A stretch of 6,815 bases of DNA from the NCBI GenBank assembly GCA_002402575.1, contig DHGD01000100.1:1-6815 (forward strand). The letters are read 5' to 3'. The notes beneath the pieces were generated by a model. The model made no database searches, was not told where the DNA came from, and was given only the letters and a program-made list of their open reading frames with translations. Position 1 is the first letter of the stretch. The number at the start of each line of letters is the position of its first letter. The position numbers and the translations under genes were made by a program. Shown here piece by piece: positions 1 through 6,755 of the stretch. Source of the stretch: Syntrophomonas sp. UBA4807. GTDB taxonomy: Bacteria > Bacillota > Syntrophomonadia > Syntrophomonadales > Syntrophomonadaceae.

Positions 1-50
1 GCATCGATATCCACCCCGGCCTGCTTATAATCCCAGCCCGGTTTATCCAT
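1..50 (-). CDS. purM: Phosphoribosylformylglycinamidine cyclo-ligase (AIR synthetase), N-terminal start only
   Basis: Only the first 16 codons and two bases of the next are in the window; the gene runs off the left edge. The peptide begins MDKPGWDYKQAGVDID, and the YKQAGVDID segment is the hallmark N-terminus of PurM, which closes the imidazole ring of FGAM to give AIR in an ATP-dependent reaction. The ATG (50..48) is preceded by GGGGGAG at 63..57 with a 6-base spacing, a good ribosome binding site. The gene follows purF after a 31-base gap, the usual Firmicutes order. The family call rests on this short motif plus operon position; the catalytic parts are not visible. Confidence 0.9.
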   Translation of the reverse strand, partial: MDKPGWDYKQAGVDID

Positions 51-81
51 GGCTTTCTCCCCCAATCGTTATTTCCATCTA

Positions 82-1497
82 TTAACCGCAGTTGGAATGG
101 GGATCATACCCATCCACTGCCAGCGGGTAATCCCCGTTGAAACAAGCTGCGCAGAATCCTGCTGAACCGCCCTTCATGGCCGCGAACATACCTTCCATAG
201 TCAGGTAGTGGAGGCTGTCAGCGCCGATAAAATTTTGGATTTGTGACGTCTTCATGGTGCTGGCGATCAATTCCTCACGCCGCGAAGTATCGATGCCGTA
301 ATAACACGGAAAACGTGTGGGCGGCGAGGCCACTGCCATGTGCACTTCGGCAGCCCCGGCATCGCGCAGCATCTGCACTATCTGTCTGCTGGTGGTGCCG
401 CGCACAATGGAGTCATCAACCATGATCACCCGCTTATCCCTGACAATCTGCCGCACCGCGTTCAGTTTGACGCGCACGCTGTTATCGCGCATCTCTTGAG
501 TGGGCTGAATAAAGGTACGCCCCACATAACGATTTTTGATAAGACCTTCATGGAAGGGCAGACCTGCCTCCTCAGCATAACCCAGAGCCGCCGAGGTGCC
601 GGAATCAGGCACCGAAATCACCATGTCTGCCGCTATTCCGCTTTCTTGGGCCAACTGACGCCCCATAGCCCGGCGCGCTTGGTATACATTGATATCATCA
701 ATCGTGCTGTCCGGGCGTGCAAAGTAAATATACTCAAATATGCACAAGGCCTTGCGCGGTGACGGCATATGCTGAACGGAGTGCAGTCCGCCGCCGTCGA
801 TAGACACTATCTCACCGGGTTTAATATCCCGCAAGAGAGTGGCCCCGATTGTATCCAAAGCTACCGATTCCGAGGCCAGAACATAATTTCCGTTCATTTC
901 TCCCAGACACAGCGGCCTAATCCCCATGGGATCACGAGCCCCCAGGAGACGGTCGCCGCTGGCTATTACCAGGGCAAACCCGCCCTTTAGATCGATCATG
1001 CATTTGGACAAAGCTTGTTCCATACGGTCATGGGAATACCGGGCTAAAAGGTTGGCTATCACTTCCGTATCAGTTGTGGTCTGAAAAACCGAACCATAAG
1101 TGGCCAGCTGTTGGCGCAACACCCCGGCATTTACCAGATTGCCATTATAGGTCAGACCCACCATGCCCTGCAGGTAATGAAAAACCATGGGCTGGGCGTT
1201 GACCACACTGCTAGCCCCGCTGGTAGAATAGCGCACATGTCCCACCGCAATCTGGCCACGCAAGGAGTTGATATGCTCGGCCTTGATAACCTCGGGCACC
1301 AGTCCCATGCCCTTTTGCAGTTGGATCTGGCTGCCGTCAGAGACTGCCAGCCCGGCGCTCTCCTGTCCGCGATGCTGCAGGGCATATAATCCGTAAAAAG
1401 CGGTGCGGGCAGCATCAGTATCGTTTTCCGGGTGGTTCAGGTAAATACCGAAGACACCGCATTCATCCCGGAAATGATCGTTTAACTCATGTGGCAT
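82..1497 (-). CDS. purF: Amidophosphoribosyltransferase (glutamine PRPP amidotransferase), Bacillus-type Fe-S form
   Basis: This enzyme catalyses the committed step of purine synthesis: PRPP plus glutamine gives 5-phosphoribosylamine. The product is 471 residues, normal for the family. An N-terminal Ntn-hydrolase glutaminase domain starts at Cys13 (CGVFG), after a 12-residue propeptide that relatives remove to expose the catalytic cysteine. RGQES is at about 43-47 and YNGNLVN at about 117-123. The C-terminal phosphoribosyltransferase domain carries the PRPP loop VIMVDDSIVRGTTS at about 357-370. Cys252, Cys398, Cys449 and Cys452 match the four ligands of the [4Fe-4S] cluster in B. subtilis PurF, so an oxygen-sensitive clustered enzyme is expected. 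The ATG at 1497 is chosen over an in-frame TTG at 1515 because it gives the usual short propeptide and follows a G-rich ribosome binding site. The start overlaps the purL end by 16 bases, suggesting coupled translation. In relatives the enzyme is feedback-inhibited by purine nucleotides; that is not visible here. Confidence 0.97.
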   Translation of the reverse strand: MPHELNDHFRDECGVFGIYLNHPENDTDAARTAFYGLYALQHRGQESAGLAVSDGSQIQLQKGMGLVPEVIKAEHINSLRGQIAVGHVRYSTSGASSVVNAQPMVFHYLQGMVGLTYNGNLVNAGVLRQQLATYGSVFQTTTDTEVIANLLARYSHDRMEQALSKCMIDLKGGFALVIASGDRLLGARDPMGIRPLCLGEMNGNYVLASESVALDTIGATLLRDIKPGEIVSIDGGGLHSVQHMPSPRKALCIFEYIYFARPDSTIDDINVYQARRAMGRQLAQESGIAADMVISVPDSGTSAALGYAEEAGLPFHEGLIKNRYVGRTFIQPTQEMRDNSVRVKLNAVRQIVRDKRVIMVDDSIVRGTTSRQIVQMLRDAGAAEVHMAVASPPTRFPCYYGIDTSRREELIASTMKTSQIQNFIGADSLHYLTMEGMFAAMKGGSAGFCAACFNGDYPLAVDGYDPHSNCG

Positions 1498-3680
1498 GCA
1501 ATGGATTCCCCCCAACTGCGGGCGGCTTGTGCCAAGTCAACAGACAGTTCTTTATCTCCAAAGCTAAACAGCAAGCGAGTTCCGCCGCTCCTTCCCAAGA
1601 GGTGTACAGGTATGCCGTATACAGCTGCCAGTTCCTGCACATGGCTCAGATTGGCTTCCGTCAGGCTGGCCACCACTCTTCCCGGGGCTTCAGAGAACAT
1701 GACTTCATCGCGTCGCTGGCCGGTTAGTGGCAGGTTAACTTCAAATCCCATCCCGGCAGTGATAGCCATCTCCGCTAAAGTGACGGCCAGACCGCCATCG
1801 GCAATATCGTGGCATGATGACAACAACTGGCGCGACGACAGGTCCAAAAGCAAATCGAGCAAAGCTTTTTCCTGTTTTACGTCCGGCGTCGGAACCGCGC
1901 CGCTTTCCTGACCATGGATCAAGGCCAGATATTCGGAACCTCCTAGCTCAGTACGCATATCACCCAGCAATACAATAGCTTCGTTGCTGTTTTTAAACGC
2001 CATATCCATTCTGTTTTCCAACTTATCGATCAGTCCTGCCATACCAACTACCGGGGTGGGGAATATGGCTCCAGTCTCGGTTTCGTTATAGAGACTGACA
2101 TTGCCGCTCACCACCGGGACGCTAAGTGTACTGGCCGCCAGGCTCATACCGCGTATGGCCTCCTGCATCTGCCAATAGATATGAGGGTTTTCGGGACTTC
2201 CGAAATTAAGGCAATTGGTCAAAGCTAGCGGGCGTGCCCCTACGCATGCCAGGTTGCGGGCGGCTTCACAGACTGCCATAACGCCTCCCTTAAAGGGATC
2301 CAGGTAGACCATGCGCCCGTTGCAATCGGTTACTAGGGCGACGCCTTTTTCATAGCCCTTGATCCTTAAAACTGCCGCGTCACCCTGGCCGGGCAATACC
2401 ACCGTATTGAGCATCACTTGATGGTCATATTGACTGTAGACCCATTTCTTGCTGGCAATGCTGGGTGAAGCCAAAAGCTTCAGGATAGTCTCAGAACTGC
2501 ATTCATCAGGCAGAGCCTTCCAGCAAAAGGCTTGTCTGGCTTTATAATATGAAGGCTCCCGGCCTTCCCGGACATAGACCGGGCATGACTCGGTCAAGGC
2601 CGCTACCGGGACTGAACCTTGCAATTCCTCACCTTCATATACCTTAAATAGCCCGTCCGCAGTGACTTTTCCAATTATTGCCGCATCCAGACCCCATTTT
2701 TCGAAAATCTCAGTTATTCTGTCCTGCTTGCCTTCGCGGGGCACGATCAGCATACGTTCCTGAGATTCGGAAAGCATAACCTCATACGGGGTCATGCCCT
2801 GTTCTCGCCGCGGGACCTTGAGCACATCCACAGCCACCCCCAGGCCCTTCTTGGCAGCCGTTTCGGCGATGGAGCTGGTTAGCCCGGCCGCACCCAGATC
2901 TTGCATCCCGGCCGCCAAATCTTCCTTGATTAATTCCAGGCAGGCTTCAATGAGAAGCTTCTCCATAAAGGGGTCGCCCACCTGTACTGAGGGACGCTTT
3001 TCAGCAGAACTCTCGGATAGTTCCTCCGAGGCAAAGGTGGCCCCGTGGATACCGTCACGCCCGGTTCGTGCTCCCACCAGCATGATAGGGCTGCCTGCTT
3101 CATTGGCCACCGCCAGAGCGATTTCATCTTTCTGCACTAGGCCCACACACATGGCATTGACCAAGGGATTGCCGCGGTAAGCGGCATTGAAATATACCTC
3201 TCCGCCAACTGTGGGAATGCCCAGACAGTTGCCGTAATCGCCTATTCCTTTAACGACCCCGGAAAACAAGGATTTGACCCGGCTTTCCTCAAGAGGTCCG
3301 AAGCGCAGCGAATTAAGCATAGCTATCGGCCTGGCGCCCATAGTGAATATATCTCTGACTATCCCTCCCACCCCGGTGGCAGCGCCCTGGTACGGCTCAA
3401 TAGCGGAGGGATGGTTGTGACTCTCGATTTTAAATACCAGGGCCTGATTGTCGCCTATGTCTACCACACCGGCATTTTCTCCTGGTCCCTGTATGACCTG
3501 CGGCCCCTGAGAGGGAAATTGTTTGAGCAGCGGGCGGGAATTCTTGTAGCCGCAGTGCTCCGACCACATGACGGCAAACATGCCCAACTCCAGGTAATTG
3601 GGGGTGCGCCCCAGGAGTTCGCTGGCCTTCTGGTATTCTTCGTCAGTAAGGCCCATTTCCCGGTAAGAAAGTTCTTTCAT
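1482..3680 (-). CDS. purL: Phosphoribosylformylglycinamidine synthase subunit PurL (small PurL)
   Basis: This is the ATP-dependent catalytic subunit of FGAM synthase, converting FGAR to FGAM with ammonia supplied by PurQ. At 732 residues it is the short form that needs separate PurS and PurQ, unlike the roughly 1,300-residue single-chain enzyme of Proteobacteria. Visible motifs are MWSEHCGYKNSR at about 38-49 with the catalytic-type His42, KIESHNHPS at 84-92, GGIVRDI at 105-111, GRDGIHGATF at about 207-216, QDLGAAGLTSS at about 260-270 and SESQERM at about 304-310. The second, pseudo-symmetrical half carries DPFKGGVMAV at about 460-469, TNCLNFGSPENP at about 487-498 and SGNVSLYNET near 524-533. 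No key residue appears to be missing. The ATG overlaps the purQ stop as TAATG. A GAGGAGG ribosome binding site at 3697..3691 lies 10 bases upstream. The 3' end overlaps purF. Confidence 0.98.
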   Translation of the reverse strand: MKELSYREMGLTDEEYQKASELLGRTPNYLELGMFAVMWSEHCGYKNSRPLLKQFPSQGPQVIQGPGENAGVVDIGDNQALVFKIESHNHPSAIEPYQGAATGVGGIVRDIFTMGARPIAMLNSLRFGPLEESRVKSLFSGVVKGIGDYGNCLGIPTVGGEVYFNAAYRGNPLVNAMCVGLVQKDEIALAVANEAGSPIMLVGARTGRDGIHGATFASEELSESSAEKRPSVQVGDPFMEKLLIEACLELIKEDLAAGMQDLGAAGLTSSIAETAAKKGLGVAVDVLKVPRREQGMTPYEVMLSESQERMLIVPREGKQDRITEIFEKWGLDAAIIGKVTADGLFKVYEGEELQGSVPVAALTESCPVYVREGREPSYYKARQAFCWKALPDECSSETILKLLASPSIASKKWVYSQYDHQVMLNTVVLPGQGDAAVLRIKGYEKGVALVTDCNGRMVYLDPFKGGVMAVCEAARNLACVGARPLALTNCLNFGSPENPHIYWQMQEAIRGMSLAASTLSVPVVSGNVSLYNETETGAIFPTPVVGMAGLIDKLENRMDMAFKNSNEAIVLLGDMRTELGGSEYLALIHGQESGAVPTPDVKQEKALLDLLLDLSSRQLLSSCHDIADGGLAVTLAEMAITAGMGFEVNLPLTGQRRDEVMFSEAPGRVVASLTEANLSHVQELAAVYGIPVHLLGRSGGTRLLFSFGDKELSVDLAQAARSWGESIACHMS
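1508..1513 (-). promoter_or_regulatory. Ribosome binding site for purF, inside purL
   Basis: A run of six G on the minus strand, 10 bases before the ATG at 1497, can pair with the anti-Shine-Dalgarno sequence. It lies within the last codons of purL. It favours the ATG start over the TTG at 1515, which would sit directly against this run with no spacing. Confidence 0.6.
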
Positions 3681-4381
3681 TATCTGCCCGCCTCCTCAAG
3701 CCAGCTTATCATGGACGCAAATATCAGATAGCCGTCGATTCCGCCCACAATGCTCTCCGAACACCGTTCGGGATGGGGCATCATCCCCAGCACATTGCCG
3801 GCCTGGTTGGTTATCCCGGCTATGTTAGCCAAAGCTCCGTTGGGATTGGCCGCATCGCTTTCCTCGCCCTCCGGGCTGCAGTAGGTAAACACGATCTGCT
3901 GGTTCTGCTTTAGCTCCTGCAAGGTATTCTCATCGCAGTAATAATTGCCTTCGCCATGTGCGATGGGGACCTGCAGGACTTGCCCATCCCACAGCTTGCG
4001 GGTAAAGGGGGTAACTGAGTTCTTCACTTTAAGATGGACCGGTTTGCAAATGAACTGTAAACTGCGATTGCGCAGCATAGCCCCCGGTAAAAGACCTGCT
4101 TCCAACAGAATCTGAAAGCCGTTGCAAATACCCAAAACCAGGCCGCCTTGAGCGGCGAATTCCACCACCTGCGGCATGACTGGCGAAAAACGGGCGATGG
4201 CCCCGGTGCGCAGGTAATCTCCGTAAGAAAAGCCTCCGGGGAGAATGAGGGCGTCACAGTCGGACAAACGGGCTTCTTTGTGCCAAATATAGCGGGCCTC
4301 GTGACCCATGACCTGCTGTATCACGTGAAAGCAGTCGGCATCACAGTTGGACCCCGGAAAGACAACAATACCGAACTTCAT
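3680..4381 (-). CDS. purQ: Phosphoribosylformylglycinamidine synthase subunit PurQ (glutaminase)
   Basis: This is the class I glutamine amidotransferase subunit of FGAM synthase. It hydrolyses glutamine and passes ammonia to PurL in a complex bridged by PurS. The 233 residues match the stand-alone PurQ length. It opens with MKFGIVVFPGSNCD, typical of PurQ. The nucleophile elbow is GLVLGICNGFQ with Cys86, the oxyanion-region motif is LPGGFSYGDYLR at about 47-58, and the His-Glu pair is in MMPHPER (His203, Glu205), so the catalytic triad is complete. The ATG lies only two bases after the purS stop. Its ribosome binding site GGAGGT (4396..4391) sits inside the purS 3' end with a 9-base spacing. 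The stop shares one base with the purL start. This arrangement favours coupled, balanced synthesis of the three subunits. Confidence 0.98.
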   Translation of the reverse strand: MKFGIVVFPGSNCDADCFHVIQQVMGHEARYIWHKEARLSDCDALILPGGFSYGDYLRTGAIARFSPVMPQVVEFAAQGGLVLGICNGFQILLEAGLLPGAMLRNRSLQFICKPVHLKVKNSVTPFTRKLWDGQVLQVPIAHGEGNYYCDENTLQELKQNQQIVFTYCSPEGEESDAANPNGALANIAGITNQAGNVLGMMPHPERCSESIVGGIDGYLIFASMISWLEEAGR

Positions 4382-4383
4382 GG

Positions 4384-4635
4384 TTATTCGACCTCCACAA
4401 TTTCCACCCGATAGTCTTCGATAACCGGATTGGCTAACAGCTTATCGCTCATTTCCTCCAACTCCCGCTGCGCGGTTGCCCGGTCTTCACCTTGTAGCAA
4501 AACCTGTATGTACTTGCCGATACGGACTTCTTCAACATTAGGGTAGTTTAAGACATGCAGCGAGTTTTTCACCGCTTCGCCCTGAGGGTCCAATACTCCG
4601 GGTTTTAACGTCACATAAATGTTGGCCTTAAACAC
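4384..4635 (-). CDS. purS: Phosphoribosylformylglycinamidine synthase subunit PurS (internal start within the purC frame)
   Basis: PurS is the small non-catalytic subunit that holds PurQ and PurL together in FGAM synthase and is thought to help ammonia channelling. Starting at GTG 4635 gives 83 residues, the normal PurS length of about 80-85. The N-terminus is FKANIYVTLKPGVLDPQGEA, with the family's conserved LKPGVLDPQG segment, followed by VEEVRIGKYIQV and a C-terminal strand VIEDYRVEIVEVE. The GTG has a perfect AGGAGG upstream at optimal spacing, so free PurS can very likely be made even though the frame is continuous with purC. Its stop is two bases before the purQ start. Identity as PurS is firm. 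Whether the cell makes it free, fused to PurC, or both cannot be settled from sequence. Confidence 0.92.
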   Translation of the reverse strand: MFKANIYVTLKPGVLDPQGEAVKNSLHVLNYPNVEEVRIGKYIQVLLQGEDRATAQRELEEMSDKLLANPVIEDYRVEIVEVE

Positions 4636-5421
4636 TGTATACCTCCTGTCCGGGCCGATCAGGCCGCCTCTCCGGTTTACTGCGTTATTCATCCGGCAAC
4701 CCTGCGGCAATGCCAGGGCTGTTTCAATCCTTCTTGCTACTTCTTGATAAGCTTCTTCTTCTCCGCCCAAATCCCTGCGGAAACGGTCTTTGTCCATTTT
4801 TTGCAGGCTGACCTTGTCCCACAAGCGGCAACCATCAGGGGTAATCTCGTCACCTAAGAGCAATTGCCCCTGGTAATAGCCGAACTCCAGTTTGAAATCA
4901 ACCAAAATAATGCCAATGCCGTCAAAGAATTCCTTCAATATGTGGTTAATCCGCAGGGCCTGCTCTTTCATCTTTTGCAACTGTAGTTCGGTGGCCCAGC
5001 CCATGGCAACTGCCACCGATTCACTTATCATAGGGTCGTGCAGCGCGTCGCTCTTGTAGAAAAGCTCCACCACCGGCGGGTTTAAAACATCACCCTCCTC
5101 GCGCCCCAATCGTTTGGCCAGACTGCCGGCGAGGCGGTTGCGCACCACCACTTCCACCGGTATCATGGCGAGCTTTTTAACCACCACATTGCGCTCGTCC
5201 AAGACCTTCACCAGGTGAGTGGCGATGCCCTGCTCGGCCAGCATAGCGTAAAGCAGCGCTGAGATGCGGTTGTTAACTATCCCTTTATCTTTAATAATTC
5301 CTTTTTTAGCTCCGTCAAATGCAGTGGCCTCATCTTTATAGGACATAACGACCTGCTCGGGGTCAGGGGTACTGAATATGCGTTTGCCTTTGCCTTCATA
5401 CAGGAGTTCACCGCTGTTCAT
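4384..5421 (-). CDS. purC: SAICAR synthetase fused in frame to PurS (PurC-PurS)
   Basis: One open frame of 345 codons. Residues 1 to about 240 are a full-length PurC (relatives are about 235-245 residues), which condenses CAIR and aspartate with ATP to give SAICAR. PurC motifs are LYEGKGKRIF at 7-16, KDEATAFDGAKKG at 29-41, NNRIS at 50-54, VVVRNRLAGSLAKR at 91-104, DFKLEFG at 175-181 and GDEITPDGCRLWD at 190-202. The usual PurC C-terminal helix (AYQEVARRI) is followed by an Arg/Gly-rich linker at about 240-262, then by a complete PurS at 263-345. There is no stop codon between them. The ATG at 5421 is chosen over a TTG at 5460: it has a good ribosome binding site and begins at the normal PurC N-terminus, while the TTG would overlap the end of purB. 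The linker resembles intergenic DNA with a retained purS start, so the fusion may be a recent stop loss, or an assembly error, rather than a designed bifunctional protein. Confidence 0.9.
   Translation of the reverse strand: MNSGELLYEGKGKRIFSTPDPEQVVMSYKDEATAFDGAKKGIIKDKGIVNNRISALLYAMLAEQGIATHLVKVLDERNVVVKKLAMIPVEVVVRNRLAGSLAKRLGREEGDVLNPPVVELFYKSDALHDPMISESVAVAMGWATELQLQKMKEQALRINHILKEFFDGIGIILVDFKLEFGYYQGQLLLGDEITPDGCRLWDKVSLQKMDKDRFRRDLGGEEEAYQEVARRIETALALPQGCRMNNAVNRRGGLIGPDRRYTVFKANIYVTLKPGVLDPQGEAVKNSLHVLNYPNVEEVRIGKYIQVLLQGEDRATAQRELEEMSDKLLANPVIEDYRVEIVEVE
4642..4647 (-). promoter_or_regulatory. Consensus ribosome binding site for purS inside the purC-purS open frame
   Basis: AGGAGG on the minus strand, six bases before the GTG at 4635. 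It is the strongest Shine-Dalgarno match in the window, and it lies in translated sequence, where it is read as two consecutive AGG arginine codons. It supports an independent PurS start and suggests that the surrounding linker was once an intergenic spacer. Confidence 0.85.
4667..4679 (-). repeat. Short motif shared with the purB-purC spacer
   Basis: The minus-strand sequence TAAACCGGAGAGG here matches TAAACCGGACAGG at 5447..5435 in 12 of 13 bases. In the purB-purC spacer the TAA is the true purB stop; here it is out of frame with purC. A second partial copy, CCGGACAGGA, lies at 4653..4644 and matches 5443..5434 exactly. The similarity is short and may be chance or shared ribosome-binding-region composition. 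Confidence 0.4.
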
Positions 5422-5428
5422 AATTTCT

Positions 5429-5434
5429 TCCTTT
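5429..5434 (-). promoter_or_regulatory. Ribosome binding site for purC
   Basis: AAAGGA within a longer purine-rich stretch (AGGAAAGGAAGAA), seven bases before the ATG at 5421. It fixes the purC start at this ATG rather than the upstream in-frame TTG at 5460, and lies in the 23-base purB-purC spacer. Confidence 0.7.
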
Positions 5435-5447
5435 CCTGTCCGGTTTA
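5435..5447 (-). repeat. Short motif at the purB stop and purC leader
   Basis: The minus-strand sequence TAAACCGGACAGG begins with the purB stop codon and runs into the purC leader. It is the partner of the 12-of-13 match at 4679..4667 and of the exact 10-base match at 4653..4644, both in the purC-purS junction. Confidence 0.4.
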
Positions 5448-6740
5448 GTCCAGGCCGCAACGTTTGAATATATAATCGACATTCTTGAAGTATATTGACA
5501 TGTCAAAAACAGCATCGATCTCCTCTTGACTTAGGACCTGGGTGATCTCGGTGTCATTGAGCACCAAGTCCTTAAAACTGCTGCGTTCGGCCCAGCTCTG
5601 CATGGCTTTCTCCTGTACCAGGCGGTAGGCGGTTTCTCGCAGCATGCCTTTGTCAATCAGATGCAGCATCAATTCCTGGGAGAAAATAAGTCCCCCGGTA
5701 AGGTTGATGTTGCGCATCATGTTGTCTGCATATACCACCAGTCCCTGTATTACCTCAGTCAGTTTTTCCAGGATATAATCTAATAAGATGCAGCTGTCCG
5801 GTATAATGATCCTTTCCACTGAAGAATGGGTAAGGTCGCGCTCGTGCCACAGGGCGACATTTTCCAGCGCCGCTACGGCATTGCCGCGTAAAACCCTGGA
5901 TAATCCTGCCACCCTTTCGCTCATCATGGGATTGCGTTTATGGGGCATGGCTGACGATCCTTTCTGCCCTTTGCGGAAAGGCTCTTCAGCCTCCAATATT
6001 TCGGTCCGCTGTAGATTTCTGATTTCGGTGGCTATCTTCTCCAGCGTGGCCCCTATTACCGCCAGGGTAGTCATGAAATGGGCGTGCCGGTCCCGCTGTA
6101 TCACCTGGGTGGAAACCGGGCAAGGCTTCAAGCCTGCAGCGGCGCATACATATTCCTCAACCTGCGGGTCGAGGTGAGCAAAATTGCCCATAGCGCCCGA
6201 GATGGCTCCATAGGCAATGTCCTCTGCAGCCTGGTCCAGCCTGACTATGGCCCGTCCCAGATCAGTGTACCATAGAGCCATTTTCAGCCCGAAGGTGCTG
6301 GGTTCCCCATGCACTCCATGGCTGCGTCCCATATTCAAGGTATACTTATATCGGCGGGCCTGTTCGGCCACCACTTGCCGCAAGCGCTCCAGTTTGGTTC
6401 TGATGAGGGCGGCGGCGTCACGCATCTGCATAGCCAGTCCGGTGTCCAGAATATCTGAGGAGGTCATGCCGAGGTGTATGTATTTGGAAGGCTCACCCAC
6501 ATACTCAGCCACATTGGTAAGAAAAGCAATCACATCATGATGCACCTCGGCTTCGATCTGCTCGATGCGCGCGGTATCGTAAGCGGCCCGGGCTTTGATG
6601 GCCTCCACCGCTTCGGCGGGGATATGTCCTAGCCTGGCCTGGGCCTCACAGGCTGCGATCTCTATTTTCAGCCAGTTCTGAAATTTGTTGTCCTGTGACC
6701 AGACGCGGTCCATTTCAGGCAGGGTATAGCGCTCAATCAT
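5445..6740 (-). CDS. purB: Adenylosuccinate lyase
   Basis: This enzyme carries out two beta-eliminations of fumarate: SAICAR to AICAR in the de novo pathway, and adenylosuccinate to AMP. It is a member of the fumarase/aspartase superfamily and acts as a homotetramer in relatives. The product is 431 residues, like B. subtilis PurB. Conserved residues fall at the same numbers as in that enzyme: His68 in EAEVHHD, His89 in YIHLGMTSSDILDT (87-100) and His141 in GRSHGVHGEPS (138-148). The superfamily signature loop GSSAMPHKRNP is at 261-271 with its serines intact. The start is ATG 6740, giving the usual N-terminus MIERYTLPEM. An upstream in-frame TTG at 6764 is less likely because it lies inside the preceding gene and would place the ribosome binding site within the coding sequence. 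The purC ATG follows the stop after 23 bases. Confidence 0.98.
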   Translation of the reverse strand: MIERYTLPEMDRVWSQDNKFQNWLKIEIAACEAQARLGHIPAEAVEAIKARAAYDTARIEQIEAEVHHDVIAFLTNVAEYVGEPSKYIHLGMTSSDILDTGLAMQMRDAAALIRTKLERLRQVVAEQARRYKYTLNMGRSHGVHGEPSTFGLKMALWYTDLGRAIVRLDQAAEDIAYGAISGAMGNFAHLDPQVEEYVCAAAGLKPCPVSTQVIQRDRHAHFMTTLAVIGATLEKIATEIRNLQRTEILEAEEPFRKGQKGSSAMPHKRNPMMSERVAGLSRVLRGNAVAALENVALWHERDLTHSSVERIIIPDSCILLDYILEKLTEVIQGLVVYADNMMRNINLTGGLIFSQELMLHLIDKGMLRETAYRLVQEKAMQSWAERSSFKDLVLNDTEITQVLSQEEIDAVFDMSIYFKNVDYIFKRCGLD

Positions 6741-6749
6741 GGATAATAT

Positions 6750-6755
6750 CTCCTT
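6750..6755 (-). promoter_or_regulatory. Ribosome binding site for purB
   Basis: AAGGAG on the minus strand, nine bases before the ATG at 6740. It overlaps the TAA stop of the preceding gene, which allows terminating ribosomes to reinitiate. It decides the purB start in favour of the ATG over the TTG at 6764. Confidence 0.8.

Noticed and set aside
51..81. purF-purM spacer as a site for a terminator or regulatory element
   Set aside because: At 31 bases it contains the purM ribosome binding site but no inverted repeat or T tract.
340..762. Plus-strand open frame of 140 codons opposite purF
   Set aside because: It lies wholly antisense to a highly conserved purF, has no recognisable domain, and is the kind of shadow frame expected in GC-moderate coding DNA. 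The same applies to the other plus-strand frames at 1111..1389, 1489..1911, 2794..3180, 3411..3731, 4148..4414, 5788..6177 and 6217..6540.
82..1515. Longer purF from a TTG start at 1515
   Set aside because: It would add six residues encoded by the G-rich ribosome binding site. ATG 1497 already gives a typical short propeptide before the catalytic cysteine.
4652..4666. Possible hairpin GGCC-TGATC-GGCC in the purC-purS linker as a terminator or control structure
   Set aside because: The stem is only four base pairs and is not followed by a T-rich tract, so it does not qualify as an intrinsic terminator. It is likely incidental.
5422..5460. Longer purC from a TTG start at 5460
   Set aside because: The extra 13 residues come from the purB 3' end and the spacer. 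The ATG at 5421 has a proper ribosome binding site and family-like N-terminus.
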